From Thioalkalivibrio thiocyanoxidans ARh2 (GTDB lineage: Bacteria > Pseudomonadota > Gammaproteobacteria > Ectothiorhodospirales > Ectothiorhodospiraceae): 64,000 nucleotides of DNA. The stretch is taken from positions 1 to 64,000 of the forward strand of contig NZ_ARQK01000061.1 in assembly GCF_000385215.1 (NCBI RefSeq), read 5' to 3'. This document shows positions 18,341 to 27,036 of this stretch, in pieces. The notes under the pieces were generated by a model that saw only the letters and a program-made list of their open reading frames with translations, searched no databases and was not told the origin of the DNA. How positions within the stretch are numbered: position 1 is the first letter of the stretch; every line of letters starts with the position of its first letter. Position numbers and translations under genes: made by a program.

Positions 18341-19654
18341 TCAGGGCCGGGGAAGGTTCTCGCGCTGGCGGCGTTCCCACAGGGTCTTGCGGCTGATCCC
18401 CAGGGCACGTGCAAGTTCGGTCTCGGTCATCCGGTCCTGGTTCTGCTGCACGAAGCGGCGGAAGTAGTCATTGAGGCTCGATCCTCCGGTCGTTGCGTCA
18501 CCATTGCCCGGAGCCGGGGTGAGTCCCAGGTGATCCGGTTCGATCCTGCCATCCGGGCTGAGCACCCAGCCGCGTTCCAGGGCATTGGCCAGTTCGCGCA
18601 CATTGCCTGGCCAGTCGTGGGACTCGAGTGATTGCAGGGCGGCTTCGGTGAGCTCGGGGCGCGGCCCGCTGTGCGTCGGGAAGCCCGCGAGAAAGTGCCT
18701 GGCCAGCGCGGGGATATCCTCGCGCCGTTCGCGCAGCGGGGGAATGGACAGCTCCAGTACGCGCAGACGGTAGTACAGATCGGCGCGAAACGTCTGTGCC
18801 TCGATCATGGCCTCCAGATCGCGATGGGTGGCGGCCAGCAGGCGGACATCTACTTTCAGGTTTTCGTTGGCACCGACCGGGCGGATCTCGCCGTCCTGCA
18901 ATACGCGGAGCAGGCGGGCCTGCGCGGCCGGCGCCAGTTCGCCGATCTCGTCCAGAAACAATGTGCCGCCATGGGCGGCCTGGATCAGGCCGGTGCGCGC
19001 CTTCACCGCGCCGGTGTAGGCGCCCTGGGCATGGCCGAACAGCTCGGCTTCGACCAGACCTTCGGGAATGGTCGCGCAGTTGACTGCGATGAACGGCCCG
19101 GCGGCGCGCGGGCTGAGTCGATGCAGGGCGCGCGCCGCCAGTTCCTTGCCGGTGCCCGATTCGCCGCGCAGCAGTACGGTGGACTGGGTGGTCGCGACCC
19201 GGCGGATCTGATCGCGCAGGCGCTGGATGGCCGCACTGTCTCCCACCAGGCCCAGACGATCGTCCTTGGCATCGCGGTCGCTGCCTGCCGTCGTTGCGGC
19301 GGGGGCCCCGGCCCGCAGCGCTGCGCGCAGCGTGAGCAGCAGGGCATCGTGATCGAATGGCTTGGCGATGTAGTCGGCAGCTCCTTCTTTCATCGCGGCG
19401 ACCGCGGAAGGGACCGAGGCGTAGCTGGTCATGATGACGGTGGGGGTATGCCCGCCCTCGGCGAGGAGTTCGATGCCTTCGCCATCGGGCAGGCGCAGAT
19501 CCACCAGCATGAGATCCGGGGGGGCGTCCCGCAAAGCGGTGCGGGCACTGGCAAGATCCTCGGCCAGGCATACCTGGAAGTCGTGGTGCTCCAGAAACCG
19601 GCGTACCGCGCGGCGAATCGGTGCTTCATCGTCAACCAGAAGGATGCGCGTCAT
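18341..19654 (-). CDS. NtrC-family sigma-54 response regulator, CbrB-like
   Basis: A 437-residue response regulator. The receiver domain has DDE at 8-10 and phosphorylation site D52 (VDLRLPDG), with the conserved Lys in IAKPF near residue 97. The AAA+ domain has Walker A GESGTGKE (163-170) and LFLDEIGE as Walker B. Its sigma-54 contact loop reads GAYTGA (210-215) instead of GAFTGA. The C terminus is a Fis-like HTH (TETELARALGISRKTLWERR). It overlaps the kinase gene by four bases, so the two form a cognate pair. Targets are unknown. Confidence 0.9.
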   Translation of the reverse strand: MTRILLVDDEAPIRRAVRRFLEHHDFQVCLAEDLASARTALRDAPPDLMLVDLRLPDGEGIELLAEGGHTPTVIMTSYASVPSAVAAMKEGAADYIAKPFDHDALLLTLRAALRAGAPAATTAGSDRDAKDDRLGLVGDSAAIQRLRDQIRRVATTQSTVLLRGESGTGKELAARALHRLSPRAAGPFIAVNCATIPEGLVEAELFGHAQGAYTGAVKARTGLIQAAHGGTLFLDEIGELAPAAQARLLRVLQDGEIRPVGANENLKVDVRLLAATHRDLEAMIEAQTFRADLYYRLRVLELSIPPLRERREDIPALARHFLAGFPTHSGPRPELTEAALQSLESHDWPGNVRELANALERGWVLSPDGRIEPDHLGLTPAPGNGDATTGGSSLNDYFRRFVQQNQDRMTETELARALGISRKTLWERRQRENLPRP

Positions 19655-22611
19655 GTGGTGTCCCCATCGGGGTTGTGTCGCGGCAGGATCAGGACAAAGC
19701 GTGCCCCGCCTTCCGGGCGGTTAACGGCCATCAGGGTACCACCGTGGTCGCGAACGATGCTGTAGGCGACAGGCAGACCGAGGCCGGTGCCCTGGCCGGC
19801 GGGCTTGGTGGTAAAGAATGGCTCGAACAATCGCTCCAGAGTCGATTCCTCGATGCCCGGCCCACGGTCGTCGATGATCAGCTGGACATTGCTGCCGCGG
19901 GTGCTGGCGCCGATCGAAACGACCGCGTTCGGCGGCGAGGCCTGTTCGGCATTGGTCAGCAGGTTGATGAACACCTGCAGTAGTGTCGCATGCGAGCCGC
20001 GCAGGTAAAGGCCTTCCAGGCCCGTCAGTTCGAAGCGCAGGTCCTTGCGCCCGGCCAGGCGCGTGAGCCGGATCGCTTCGTTGACGATCGCGTCCAGCGC
20101 GATGGTTTCAAAATGCCCGGCGGACGGGCCCTCGTCGGCGTGTGCGAAGGTGACGAGCGACTGCACGATGGCGTTAATGCGGCGTGTCTGCGCGAGGATG
20201 TCTTCGGCGGTGCCCCGGATCTCCGCGGTATCTTCCTCGAGGGGGAGGTTTTGTGCCAGCGAGGCGATGCCGGTCAGCGGGTTGCCGATCTCGTGCGCGA
20301 CCCCGGCGGCGAAGCGCCCGATCGAAGCCAGGCGATCGCCGTGGGCAATCTCGGATTCCATTTGCGCGCGTTCGGTGATGTCCTCAATCAGGACGATGCG
20401 TCCCTCGAGCCGCCCATGCTCGTCCTGGAGTGCAGATTTGTGGAGGTTGAGTCGCCGGTTGCCGTTCGGCAGGTCCACGTTGAGTTTGTACCACTGGCGA
20501 TCCGGACTCTCGATAAAGGCGGTCAGCAGTCCTGCCCATGGGCTGTCGAGTTGCTGGATATTGCACCCAACGGCCTTGTCGGTGCTGATGGCCGTCAGTT
20601 TGGCCAGGGCCTGATTCCAGCCGGTGATCTCGCCGGTCGTTCCAAGGCTTGCGACCCCCAGCGGGAGTTCATGAAGGATCTGGCGATGGAAGCGGCGCAG
20701 GGCATCCAGTTCGGCTGCCAGGCCCGACAGGGGCAAGGCCCGGGTCTCGAGCTGTTCCTCCACCCGGCGCAGGCTCTCGCTGAGAGTGTGGCGCCCCGCG
20801 GCATCCAGACGCAGGTGCTGGTCCACAATCATGCGTGCAAGGACCGGTCCCAGCAGCCCCGACAGGTTGCGTTCGATACGCTCGCGCAGGTTGCGCAGGT
20901 CGCCGCGCGAGCGCGTGTGTCGCGGCAGCCCGAGTTCGTCAAGGGCGCGCTGTACCTCATGGCGGGCAGCACTGGCGCCCAGGGTGGCGCCCAGCGCGTT
21001 TTCCATCTCGCCTACGTCGCCGGCAAGTGGCAATCCACCGCCAGATCCGGCCGATTCGTTGGGGCAACAGGCGCGCCCGGCCTCGGACTCCTCGCGGTTG
21101 GGCTGCGTCAGCAGCGAGCCGAGCACAAAGAGGATGGCGTTCGTGCCGAGACTGCACATCAGGGCAAAGGTCCATGGGTCCAGTGCCTCGGCCCGGAGCA
21201 GGGCCTGCGGGTCCGGGTAGCCGGTGACAAAACCGGCCTTGGCCAGCAATGGCAGCACCAGCGTCAGTGCCCAGCCGGCAATCCCCGCGCAGAGGCCGAG
21301 CAGGAAGCCCACGCGGTTCGCCTGTTTCCACAGCATCAGCCCGATCAGTCCGGGCAGTAACTGGGCCACGGCGGCAAACGAAATCAGCCCCAGCTGGGCC
21401 AGGCCCTCCACGACCTGCAGCAGGCCGTAGAACGCATAGCCCAGGCCAATGATGAGCACGATCCAGAAACGCCGACCCCACAGCAGGCGGGAGTAGAGGT
21501 TGGCCTGAGTGCTGTGTTCTTCGTGCAGCCGTGTGAGCGGCGACAGGTAATTGGTCCCCATATGCGCCAGGGCCAGCGTGGTGACGATCATCATCGCGCT
21601 GGCGGCCGAAACCCCCCCGATGAACACCAGGAGGGCCAGTGCCGGTGAATCGAGCATGCCCGCAATGCCGATCGCGTAGTAGTTGGTGTCGATGCCGAGG
21701 TCTGCCGCCTCGCCGGCCCAGTAGAGCACCGGCATCGGCAGGTTCAGCAGCAGGAGGAAGGCAGGAAAGGCCCAGGCGGCCCGGTTCAGTGCTGCCGGGT
21801 TAATGTTCTCGGTAAAGAGCATGTGGAACTGGCGCGGCAGCAGGAAGGCGGCGGCGAATGCCAGGATCATCATCGCGAACCAGCCGCCCTCGCGCACCGG
21901 TGCGTAGAGCGCGTCTACTGCCTCCGGGTTTTCGGCGAGCCAATTGTTCAGCCCGGAGAACCCGCCGAACACCGCATACAGGGCGACGGCGGTAATACCG
22001 AGGATCGCCAGGAGCTTCACGATGGACTCGAATGCGATGGCCAGCACCAGTCCGGCGTGTTTCTCGCGAGGGGCGATGTGGCGTGCCCCGAACAGGATGG
22101 CGAACAGGGCAATGGTGGCGCTAAACGTCAGGGCAAGCAGGTGCGGGGGGGTCTCGGCGGTCAGTACGCCGGCGGATTCCGCGACGGCCTTTATCTGGAG
22201 CGCGATGTACGGGAGCACGCCGGCCAGCATGAACAGCGCGACGACGGGGCCGGTCCACCGGCTGCGATAGCGAAAGGCGAACAGGTCTGCCAGCGAGGTG
22301 AGTTGCTGCTCGCGGGTCAGACGCAGGATCGGCCGCAGCAGCCACGGGGTGGCGGCGAAGGCGAGGGTCACGCCCAGGTAGATCGTCAGGTAGAGATAGC
22401 CGTGGTCCGCGAGGAAGCCGAGGTTACCGTAGAAGGTCCAGGACGTGGCATAGACTCCGAGCGACAGGCTGAACACCCAGCCATTGGCCGCGATGCGACC
22501 GATGCGCGGGACCCGGTCGGCCAGGAAGGCAATCCCGAACAGCAGGGCCAGATAGGCCACGCCGACGGCGTAGATCAGCCCCAGGCTAAGGGTCACGGCG
22601 ACCCCCGACAA
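19651..22611 (-). CDS. SSS-transporter-fused sensor histidine kinase, CbrA-like
   Basis: A 986-residue membrane kinase. Residues 1-500 form a sodium:solute symporter-like domain of about 13 helices, including the family segment GVYATSWTFYGNLGF. A linker and a PAS domain (about 650-760) follow. The kinase core has H-box GVAHEIGNPLTG, N-box NLLTNAEQA, DDRGPGIEE and GTGLGLPVAYSI. CbrA of Pseudomonas has the same order. The frame begins with TTG at 22611; GTG at 22596, preceded by GGGGG, is an alternative start. It overlaps the small membrane protein upstream. Ligand is unknown. Confidence 0.88.
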   Translation of the reverse strand: MSGVAVTLSLGLIYAVGVAYLALLFGIAFLADRVPRIGRIAANGWVFSLSLGVYATSWTFYGNLGFLADHGYLYLTIYLGVTLAFAATPWLLRPILRLTREQQLTSLADLFAFRYRSRWTGPVVALFMLAGVLPYIALQIKAVAESAGVLTAETPPHLLALTFSATIALFAILFGARHIAPREKHAGLVLAIAFESIVKLLAILGITAVALYAVFGGFSGLNNWLAENPEAVDALYAPVREGGWFAMMILAFAAAFLLPRQFHMLFTENINPAALNRAAWAFPAFLLLLNLPMPVLYWAGEAADLGIDTNYYAIGIAGMLDSPALALLVFIGGVSAASAMMIVTTLALAHMGTNYLSPLTRLHEEHSTQANLYSRLLWGRRFWIVLIIGLGYAFYGLLQVVEGLAQLGLISFAAVAQLLPGLIGLMLWKQANRVGFLLGLCAGIAGWALTLVLPLLAKAGFVTGYPDPQALLRAEALDPWTFALMCSLGTNAILFVLGSLLTQPNREESEAGRACCPNESAGSGGGLPLAGDVGEMENALGATLGASAARHEVQRALDELGLPRHTRSRGDLRNLRERIERNLSGLLGPVLARMIVDQHLRLDAAGRHTLSESLRRVEEQLETRALPLSGLAAELDALRRFHRQILHELPLGVASLGTTGEITGWNQALAKLTAISTDKAVGCNIQQLDSPWAGLLTAFIESPDRQWYKLNVDLPNGNRRLNLHKSALQDEHGRLEGRIVLIEDITERAQMESEIAHGDRLASIGRFAAGVAHEIGNPLTGIASLAQNLPLEEDTAEIRGTAEDILAQTRRINAIVQSLVTFAHADEGPSAGHFETIALDAIVNEAIRLTRLAGRKDLRFELTGLEGLYLRGSHATLLQVFINLLTNAEQASPPNAVVSIGASTRGSNVQLIIDDRGPGIEESTLERLFEPFFTTKPAGQGTGLGLPVAYSIVRDHGGTLMAVNRPEGGARFVLILPRHNPDGDTT

Positions 22612-22759
22612 AGGCCAGGGCGACCACGAGGATGAACGCCGCCCAGCCAGCGAACGGCCACCACCAGGCCGGCGTCAGGTGTGCGACCCAGATTACCAGT
22701 GGACTCAGGAACAGCAGGGCCCCGAGCAGGGTGACCAGGATCGCGCGTGAGGCACCCAC
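22586..22759 (-). CDS. Small membrane protein overlapping the sensor kinase start
   Basis: A 57-residue frame with GTG start at 22759, GAGG eight bases upstream, and stop TAG at 22586. The protein has two hydrophobic segments (ILVTLLGALLFLSPLVIWVAH and WAAFILVVALAFVGG) joined by a Trp-rich turn (TPAWWWPF), then a positive tail GGRRDP. Its 3' end overlaps the kinase reading frame by 26 bases if the kinase starts at TTG. Placement and size recall CbrX, the small coupled gene before cbrA in Pseudomonas. The frame had to be found by hand translation of the minus strand. Confidence 0.7.
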   Translation of the reverse strand: MGASRAILVTLLGALLFLSPLVIWVAHLTPAWWWPFAGWAAFILVVALAFVGGRRDP

Positions 22760-22851
22760 TGTCAGCGCCTCGGTGGGGTGTGAAGCCGCGCGCCACGGGT
22801 CACATGGGGTGGCGCGGTTGCTGTAATAGGGGCGGGCAGCATGGCGGCAGT

Positions 22852-23793
22852 CTACCCTGCGTGATCGCGGGCGGGCACTTCCGTGGCAAGTGGCAGGCGC
22901 GCAGCCATAGGGTGTCCGGTCAGCTGATCCAGGGCCTCGGCCAGTTGTGTGGCCGGGCGGTCGGGACGGTCACGATCGCTGGGCGACAGTCCGATGCAGT
23001 CCAGAACGGAGGCGACCTGGGCACGGGCGTTGTCCTCGCGCAGCTCCTTGGCGCCCGTTGCCTTCGAAAGTTTGTGGCCGCGTCCGGCGACCAGCACGGG
23101 GTGGTGCGCGTAGCGCGGCAGGGGGGCGTCCAGGGAGCGGTAGAGCTGCATCTGACGCGGGGTCGACCCGAGGAGGTCGACCCCGCGCACGACGTCGGTT
23201 ACGCCCAGCTCGAGATCATCCACGACGGTGGCCAGCTGGTAGGCAAACAGCCCATCCGCGCGGCGGATCACGAAGTCGCTGCCCAGGGCCTCCAGGTCGA
23301 AGGCGACGGGGCCCAGGAAGCGGTCCTCCACGAGCCAGTGCGACTGCAAGGCACGGGCGCGAATGGCGCGCGGTGGACGCCCGGCGGGCGGGCCATGACG
23401 GCAGGTGCCGGGGTAGATCGGGCCTTCCCAGCCCGGCTTGCCGTGGTGGGCAAGGTCACGCCGCGAGCAGGCGCAGCCAAATGCCAAGTCCCGCTCCAGT
23501 AAGTGCTCGAGCGCGGCCTGGTAGGTCGGGGTGCGATTGCTCTGGCGGGTGACCGGGCCGTCCCAGTCCAGGGCGAAGGCTTCGAGTGCCGAAAGGATCG
23601 CGGACTCCGCGCCGGTCTGGACGCGCGGAGTGTCGACGTCGTCGATACGCAGGTGCCAGCGGCCACGGTGGCTGCGGGCATCCAGCCAGGAGATGACGGC
23701 GGCGAGCAGGGAACCCGCATGCAGCGGGCCGGAGGGAGTGGGGGCAAAGCGCCCCACGTAGGGGGCACCCTGCCGGGGGCTGGCGGTGGTCAT
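22852..23793 (-). CDS. gluQ: Glutamyl-queuosine tRNA(Asp) synthetase
   Basis: A 313-residue paralogue of the glutamyl-tRNA synthetase catalytic domain that adds glutamate to queuosine 34 of tRNA(Asp). The HIGH-like motif is FAPTPSGPLHAGSL. The zinc site is formed by CACSRRD and a following YPGTCRHG. The KMSKS-like loop is HKLSKATGAK. It lacks an anticodon-binding domain, which separates it from GltX. It lies directly downstream of dksA on the same strand, an arrangement common in gammaproteobacteria. Confidence 0.92.
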   Translation of the reverse strand: MTTASPRQGAPYVGRFAPTPSGPLHAGSLLAAVISWLDARSHRGRWHLRIDDVDTPRVQTGAESAILSALEAFALDWDGPVTRQSNRTPTYQAALEHLLERDLAFGCACSRRDLAHHGKPGWEGPIYPGTCRHGPPAGRPPRAIRARALQSHWLVEDRFLGPVAFDLEALGSDFVIRRADGLFAYQLATVVDDLELGVTDVVRGVDLLGSTPRQMQLYRSLDAPLPRYAHHPVLVAGRGHKLSKATGAKELREDNARAQVASVLDCIGLSPSDRDRPDRPATQLAEALDQLTGHPMAARLPLATEVPARDHAG

Positions 23794-23823
23794 GGCACAG
23801 CCATCCTGCCGCCGGATGACCTG

Positions 23824-24276
23824 TTAGGCCATCTGCTTTTCCTTGATCTCGGCCAGCTGCTTGCAGTCGATGCACATCGTGGCGGTCGGGCGTGCCTCGA
23901 GGCGGCGGATGCCGATCTCGACGCCACAGGTCTCGCAGTAGCCGTAGTCCCCGGTGTCGATTTTGCGCAGGGCCTCGTCGATCTTCTTCGACAGCTTGCG
24001 CTCGCGATCGCGGGCACGCAGCTCCAGGCCAAACTCCTCTTCCTGGGTCGCGCGGTCGGCCGGGTCCGCGAAGTTCGCGGCGTCCTGACGCATGTGGCCC
24101 ACGGTACGGTCGACCTCTTCGGCCAGCTCCTGGCGCCATGCCCGCAGCAGGCTGCGGAAATGATCGAGCTGATCCGGATTCATGTACTCTTCGTCCGGTT
24201 TCGGCTCGTAGGGCGCGATGCCTCCGGCAACCATGTGCTTGGTGGAGGGGTGGTCCTGATTCTTGTCAGCAGCCAT
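23824..24276 (-). CDS. dksA: RNA polymerase-binding transcription factor DksA
   Basis: A 150-residue factor that enters the RNA polymerase secondary channel and works with ppGpp in the stringent response. The coiled-coil tip has D71 and D74 in DPADRA. The zinc finger has four Cys at 114, 117, 135 and 138 (CETC ... CIDC). The frame extends to 24312. I chose ATG at 24276 because GGAGAGA lies just upstream and the start then matches E. coli DksA (151 residues). It is followed by gluQ. Confidence 0.95.
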   Translation of the reverse strand: MAADKNQDHPSTKHMVAGGIAPYEPKPDEEYMNPDQLDHFRSLLRAWRQELAEEVDRTVGHMRQDAANFADPADRATQEEEFGLELRARDRERKLSKKIDEALRKIDTGDYGYCETCGVEIGIRRLEARPTATMCIDCKQLAEIKEKQMA

Positions 24277-24414
24277 GCGGGCATTCTCTCCGGCTGGAAA
24301 AATAAGGCGCACTTAGTACCAGAGACAGTGCGCCCGGGCAAGTCCCGTGCCAGGGTTTTTGTACGGGCCCGGGGGCGAATCCCTCTTTATCAGACACATA
24401 TCAAAGGAGTTCGG

Positions 24415-25191
24415 ATGCAGGAACTGAAGGCCTTGATCTTCGATGTCGACGGCACACTGGCCGATACCGAGCGTGATGGTCACCGCGTAGCCTTCAACCA
24501 GGCATTTGCCGAGGCCGGCCTGGACTGGGAATGGAGCGTGGAACGCTACGGCCAGTTGCTACGCGTGACGGGAGGCAAGGAGCGCATCCGCCAGTACCTT
24601 GCGGAGGATCACCCCGAACGCCTGGCCGAACCCGGCATCGATCAGCGCATCCGCGAGCTGCATGCGGCCAAGACCCGGCATTACGTGGCGCTTCTGGAGA
24701 CGGGCGCGATCCCCCTGCGGCCGGGGGTTGAACGCCTGCTGGACGAGGCAGCGGCCGCCGGTCTGCGACTGGCGATTGCCACCACGACGACGCCGGAGAA
24801 TGTCACCGCGTTGCTGGAGGCCACGCTGGGGGAAGAGGGGCCGTACCGCTTCGAGGTGATCTCGGCCGGTGATGTCGTCCCGGAGAAAAAGCCCGCACCA
24901 GACATCTTCCGGCACGCCCTGGAGGCAATGGATCTGCCACCGGAGGCCTGTCTGGCCCTCGAGGACTCGGACAACGGCGTGCGCGCGGCCCGGGGCGCGG
25001 GTCTGACCGTGGTGGTCACGACCAACGACTACACGCGGGAGCAGGACTTCAGCGGGGCGCTGGTTGTCCTGGACGGTTTCGGTGAGCCGCAGCATCCGGC
25101 AACGGTGCTCCGAGGGCCGGACTTGCCGGGCCCCTGCGTGGATGTGGAGGCACTCCGCGGATGGGCCGCCGTGGCGCAAGGGGGGCGTTGA
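24415..25191 (+). CDS. HAD hydrolase, CbbY-like sugar phosphatase
   Basis: A 258-residue HAD phosphatase. The nucleophile motif is IFDVDGTLADTE, motif II Thr lies in AIATTTTPENV, the Lys in VVPEKKPAPDIF and the acidic motif in LALEDSDNGVRAA. It resembles CbbY, which in autotrophs removes xylulose-1,5-bisphosphate, a RuBisCO inhibitor. That role fits this genome but is inference, because the gene is 18 kb from the RuBisCO operon. AAAGGAG precedes the ATG at 24415; the open frame further upstream is not coding-like. Confidence 0.78.
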   Translation: MQELKALIFDVDGTLADTERDGHRVAFNQAFAEAGLDWEWSVERYGQLLRVTGGKERIRQYLAEDHPERLAEPGIDQRIRELHAAKTRHYVALLETGAIPLRPGVERLLDEAAAAGLRLAIATTTTPENVTALLEATLGEEGPYRFEVISAGDVVPEKKPAPDIFRHALEAMDLPPEACLALEDSDNGVRAARGAGLTVVVTTNDYTREQDFSGALVVLDGFGEPQHPATVLRGPDLPGPCVDVEALRGWAAVAQGGR

Positions 25192-25329
25192 GCCCGGCCC
25201 GCACGGCCGCACGGGCGGCGGTCATTATCTCGGGCCGTACGCAGGAGGCAGTCGGTAGCAGGGCCGCCAGCCTGTTGCGATGACTGTCGTCGTGCCATGC
25301 CGGATGAGTGGCACGGGTAACCCGGACCG

Positions 25330-27036
25330 TCAAGGAGACTCGCCTCCTTTGGCAGCACTCCTGGAATCGGTACCTGCTCGGGGCAGTGACCGACGCTGCC
25401 AGTGGACCGGCAGCATCTCCGGGGCGTGGGTGACGAGCACGCACTGGCGTTGCTCCAGCCATGGCTGCAGAGACTCCAGCACGCGGCGCTGCGTAGAGAG
25501 GTCGAGGCCGGAGAAGGGTTCGTCGAGCAGCACGATCGGACGATCCTGCAGCGTCAGCGCGGCGAGGGCCAGGCGCTGGCGCTGGCCGCCGGAGAGACGG
25601 CGCCCGCCTTCCCCGATGCGTGTATCCAGGCCCTCGCTGCTGGAGGCCACCCGGCTGGCCAGGTCGACCCGGTGCAGGGCGTCCCACAGGGCCTCGTCGG
25701 GGTGCGAGCCCCTTTCGGGCGCCAGGATGTCGCGGATGCGGGCGTCCGGCAGGTGGACGGACTGCGGCAGATAGCTGATACGGGCATAGCGCTGGTCGGG
25801 ATCGATGCGCTCGATCGCGGTGGCATCGAGCAGGACCGAGCCGGCTAGCGTTGGTTGCTCGCCGGCCAGTGTGTCCAGCAGCGTGCTCTTGCCGCGTCCG
25901 CTGGGGGCGGTGACGACCAGCGGCATACCGGGCTCGAGGGCGAGATCCAGCGGAGCGGACAAGGGGCGGTGGGATTCGAAACCGATAACCAGGCCCTGCG
26001 TCGAAAGCCGCGGGGAACCGTCTGGGGCGGGGTACCCCGCTTTGCCCTGACGATCTGGGGACGCCTCGACAATGTGACGCACGCGTTGGGCCGCCTCCAG
26101 GCTTTCGCCGGTGCGCCACCAGGCACCGGGGAGGCTGCCCAGTACCTCGCCCAGCCCAAGCGTCATCAGCGGTAGCAGGACCGCCACCGGACCGGAGATG
26201 AGGCCCTGCATATACCAGTGCAGGGCGAGCAGCAGCATCAGCAGCGAGGACACGGCTACTGCTGCCTGCACGACCGGGTCCGCCAGGGCGCCTACCGACT
26301 CCTGACGGGTCAGGCGGCGGGCATGGTCGGCATGCCGGGCGCGCAGGGCCTGTTCGGTCTCGGCGGCGCGCTGGAAGGCGATCAGCTCCGCCAGCCCGCC
26401 GATGTAGTCGGACAGGGCGATCCGCTCATTGGCCCGGGCTTGTACCAGTTCGCGACTGTGGCGTTGCCCGAGCCATGCGAGCAGCAGCGAGACCAGAAGG
26501 GTGAGGCCGCCGGCTGCCACCAGCAGCGCGGCTGCCGGCCACGGGGCCAGCCAGAGCGCCAGGGTCAGGGTGATCAGCAGGCTCAGCACGGCGGCGACGA
26601 TCGGGCCCACCACCCGCAGCGGCATCGCATCCAGGGTATCGATATCCCCGGTCAGGCGGGTCTGCAGGTCACCGCTGCGGTAGGTGCGGATCCAGTGTGC
26701 GGGGCGCGCGGCGAGACCAGCAAAGGTCCGGCTGCGCAGGTCGGCCAGGCTGCGCAGCACCGCCTCGTGACTGACCACGCGTTCGGAATAGCGCGCCAGC
26801 GTGCGGCTGATCGCCGCGGTGCGAATGCCGCCCGAGGGGACGTACAGGTCCAGGGTGGCCAGGACGCCGGCCCCGGCCAGGGCGGTAGCGGTGATGAACC
26901 AGCCCGACAGGGCGAGCAGCACGATACCGGCGATCCAGGTCAGGGCCAGGAGCGCCCAGGCGCCCCAGTACCAGAACCGGCGCTGGCGAAACACCGTGCG
27001 CACGAAGTGCAGATCGCAGCGCCAGTCCTTATGCAT
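25330..27036 (-). CDS. cydC: Cytochrome bd assembly ABC transporter subunit CydC
   Basis: A 568-residue half-transporter, partner of CydD, which exports cysteine/glutathione for cytochrome bd assembly in E. coli. The N-terminal membrane domain carries the CydC-like stretch ALSGWFITATALAG. Walker A reads APSGRGKST, the signature RLSGGQRQRLALAAL and Walker B IVLLDEPFSGLDL. The frame is open upstream inside cydD, but the ATG at 27036 gives MHKDWRCDL and overlaps the cydD stop by eight bases. A short inverted repeat covers the stop codon. Confidence 0.9.
   Translation of the reverse strand: MHKDWRCDLHFVRTVFRQRRFWYWGAWALLALTWIAGIVLLALSGWFITATALAGAGVLATLDLYVPSGGIRTAAISRTLARYSERVVSHEAVLRSLADLRSRTFAGLAARPAHWIRTYRSGDLQTRLTGDIDTLDAMPLRVVGPIVAAVLSLLITLTLALWLAPWPAAALLVAAGGLTLLVSLLLAWLGQRHSRELVQARANERIALSDYIGGLAELIAFQRAAETEQALRARHADHARRLTRQESVGALADPVVQAAVAVSSLLMLLLALHWYMQGLISGPVAVLLPLMTLGLGEVLGSLPGAWWRTGESLEAAQRVRHIVEASPDRQGKAGYPAPDGSPRLSTQGLVIGFESHRPLSAPLDLALEPGMPLVVTAPSGRGKSTLLDTLAGEQPTLAGSVLLDATAIERIDPDQRYARISYLPQSVHLPDARIRDILAPERGSHPDEALWDALHRVDLASRVASSSEGLDTRIGEGGRRLSGGQRQRLALAALTLQDRPIVLLDEPFSGLDLSTQRRVLESLQPWLEQRQCVLVTHAPEMLPVHWQRRSLPRAGTDSRSAAKGGESP

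Noticed and set aside
25192-25329. Candidate small RNA or gene between the CbbY-like gene and cydC
   Set aside because: Only a short inverted repeat over the cydC stop codon is visible; no promoter or frame supports a gene.
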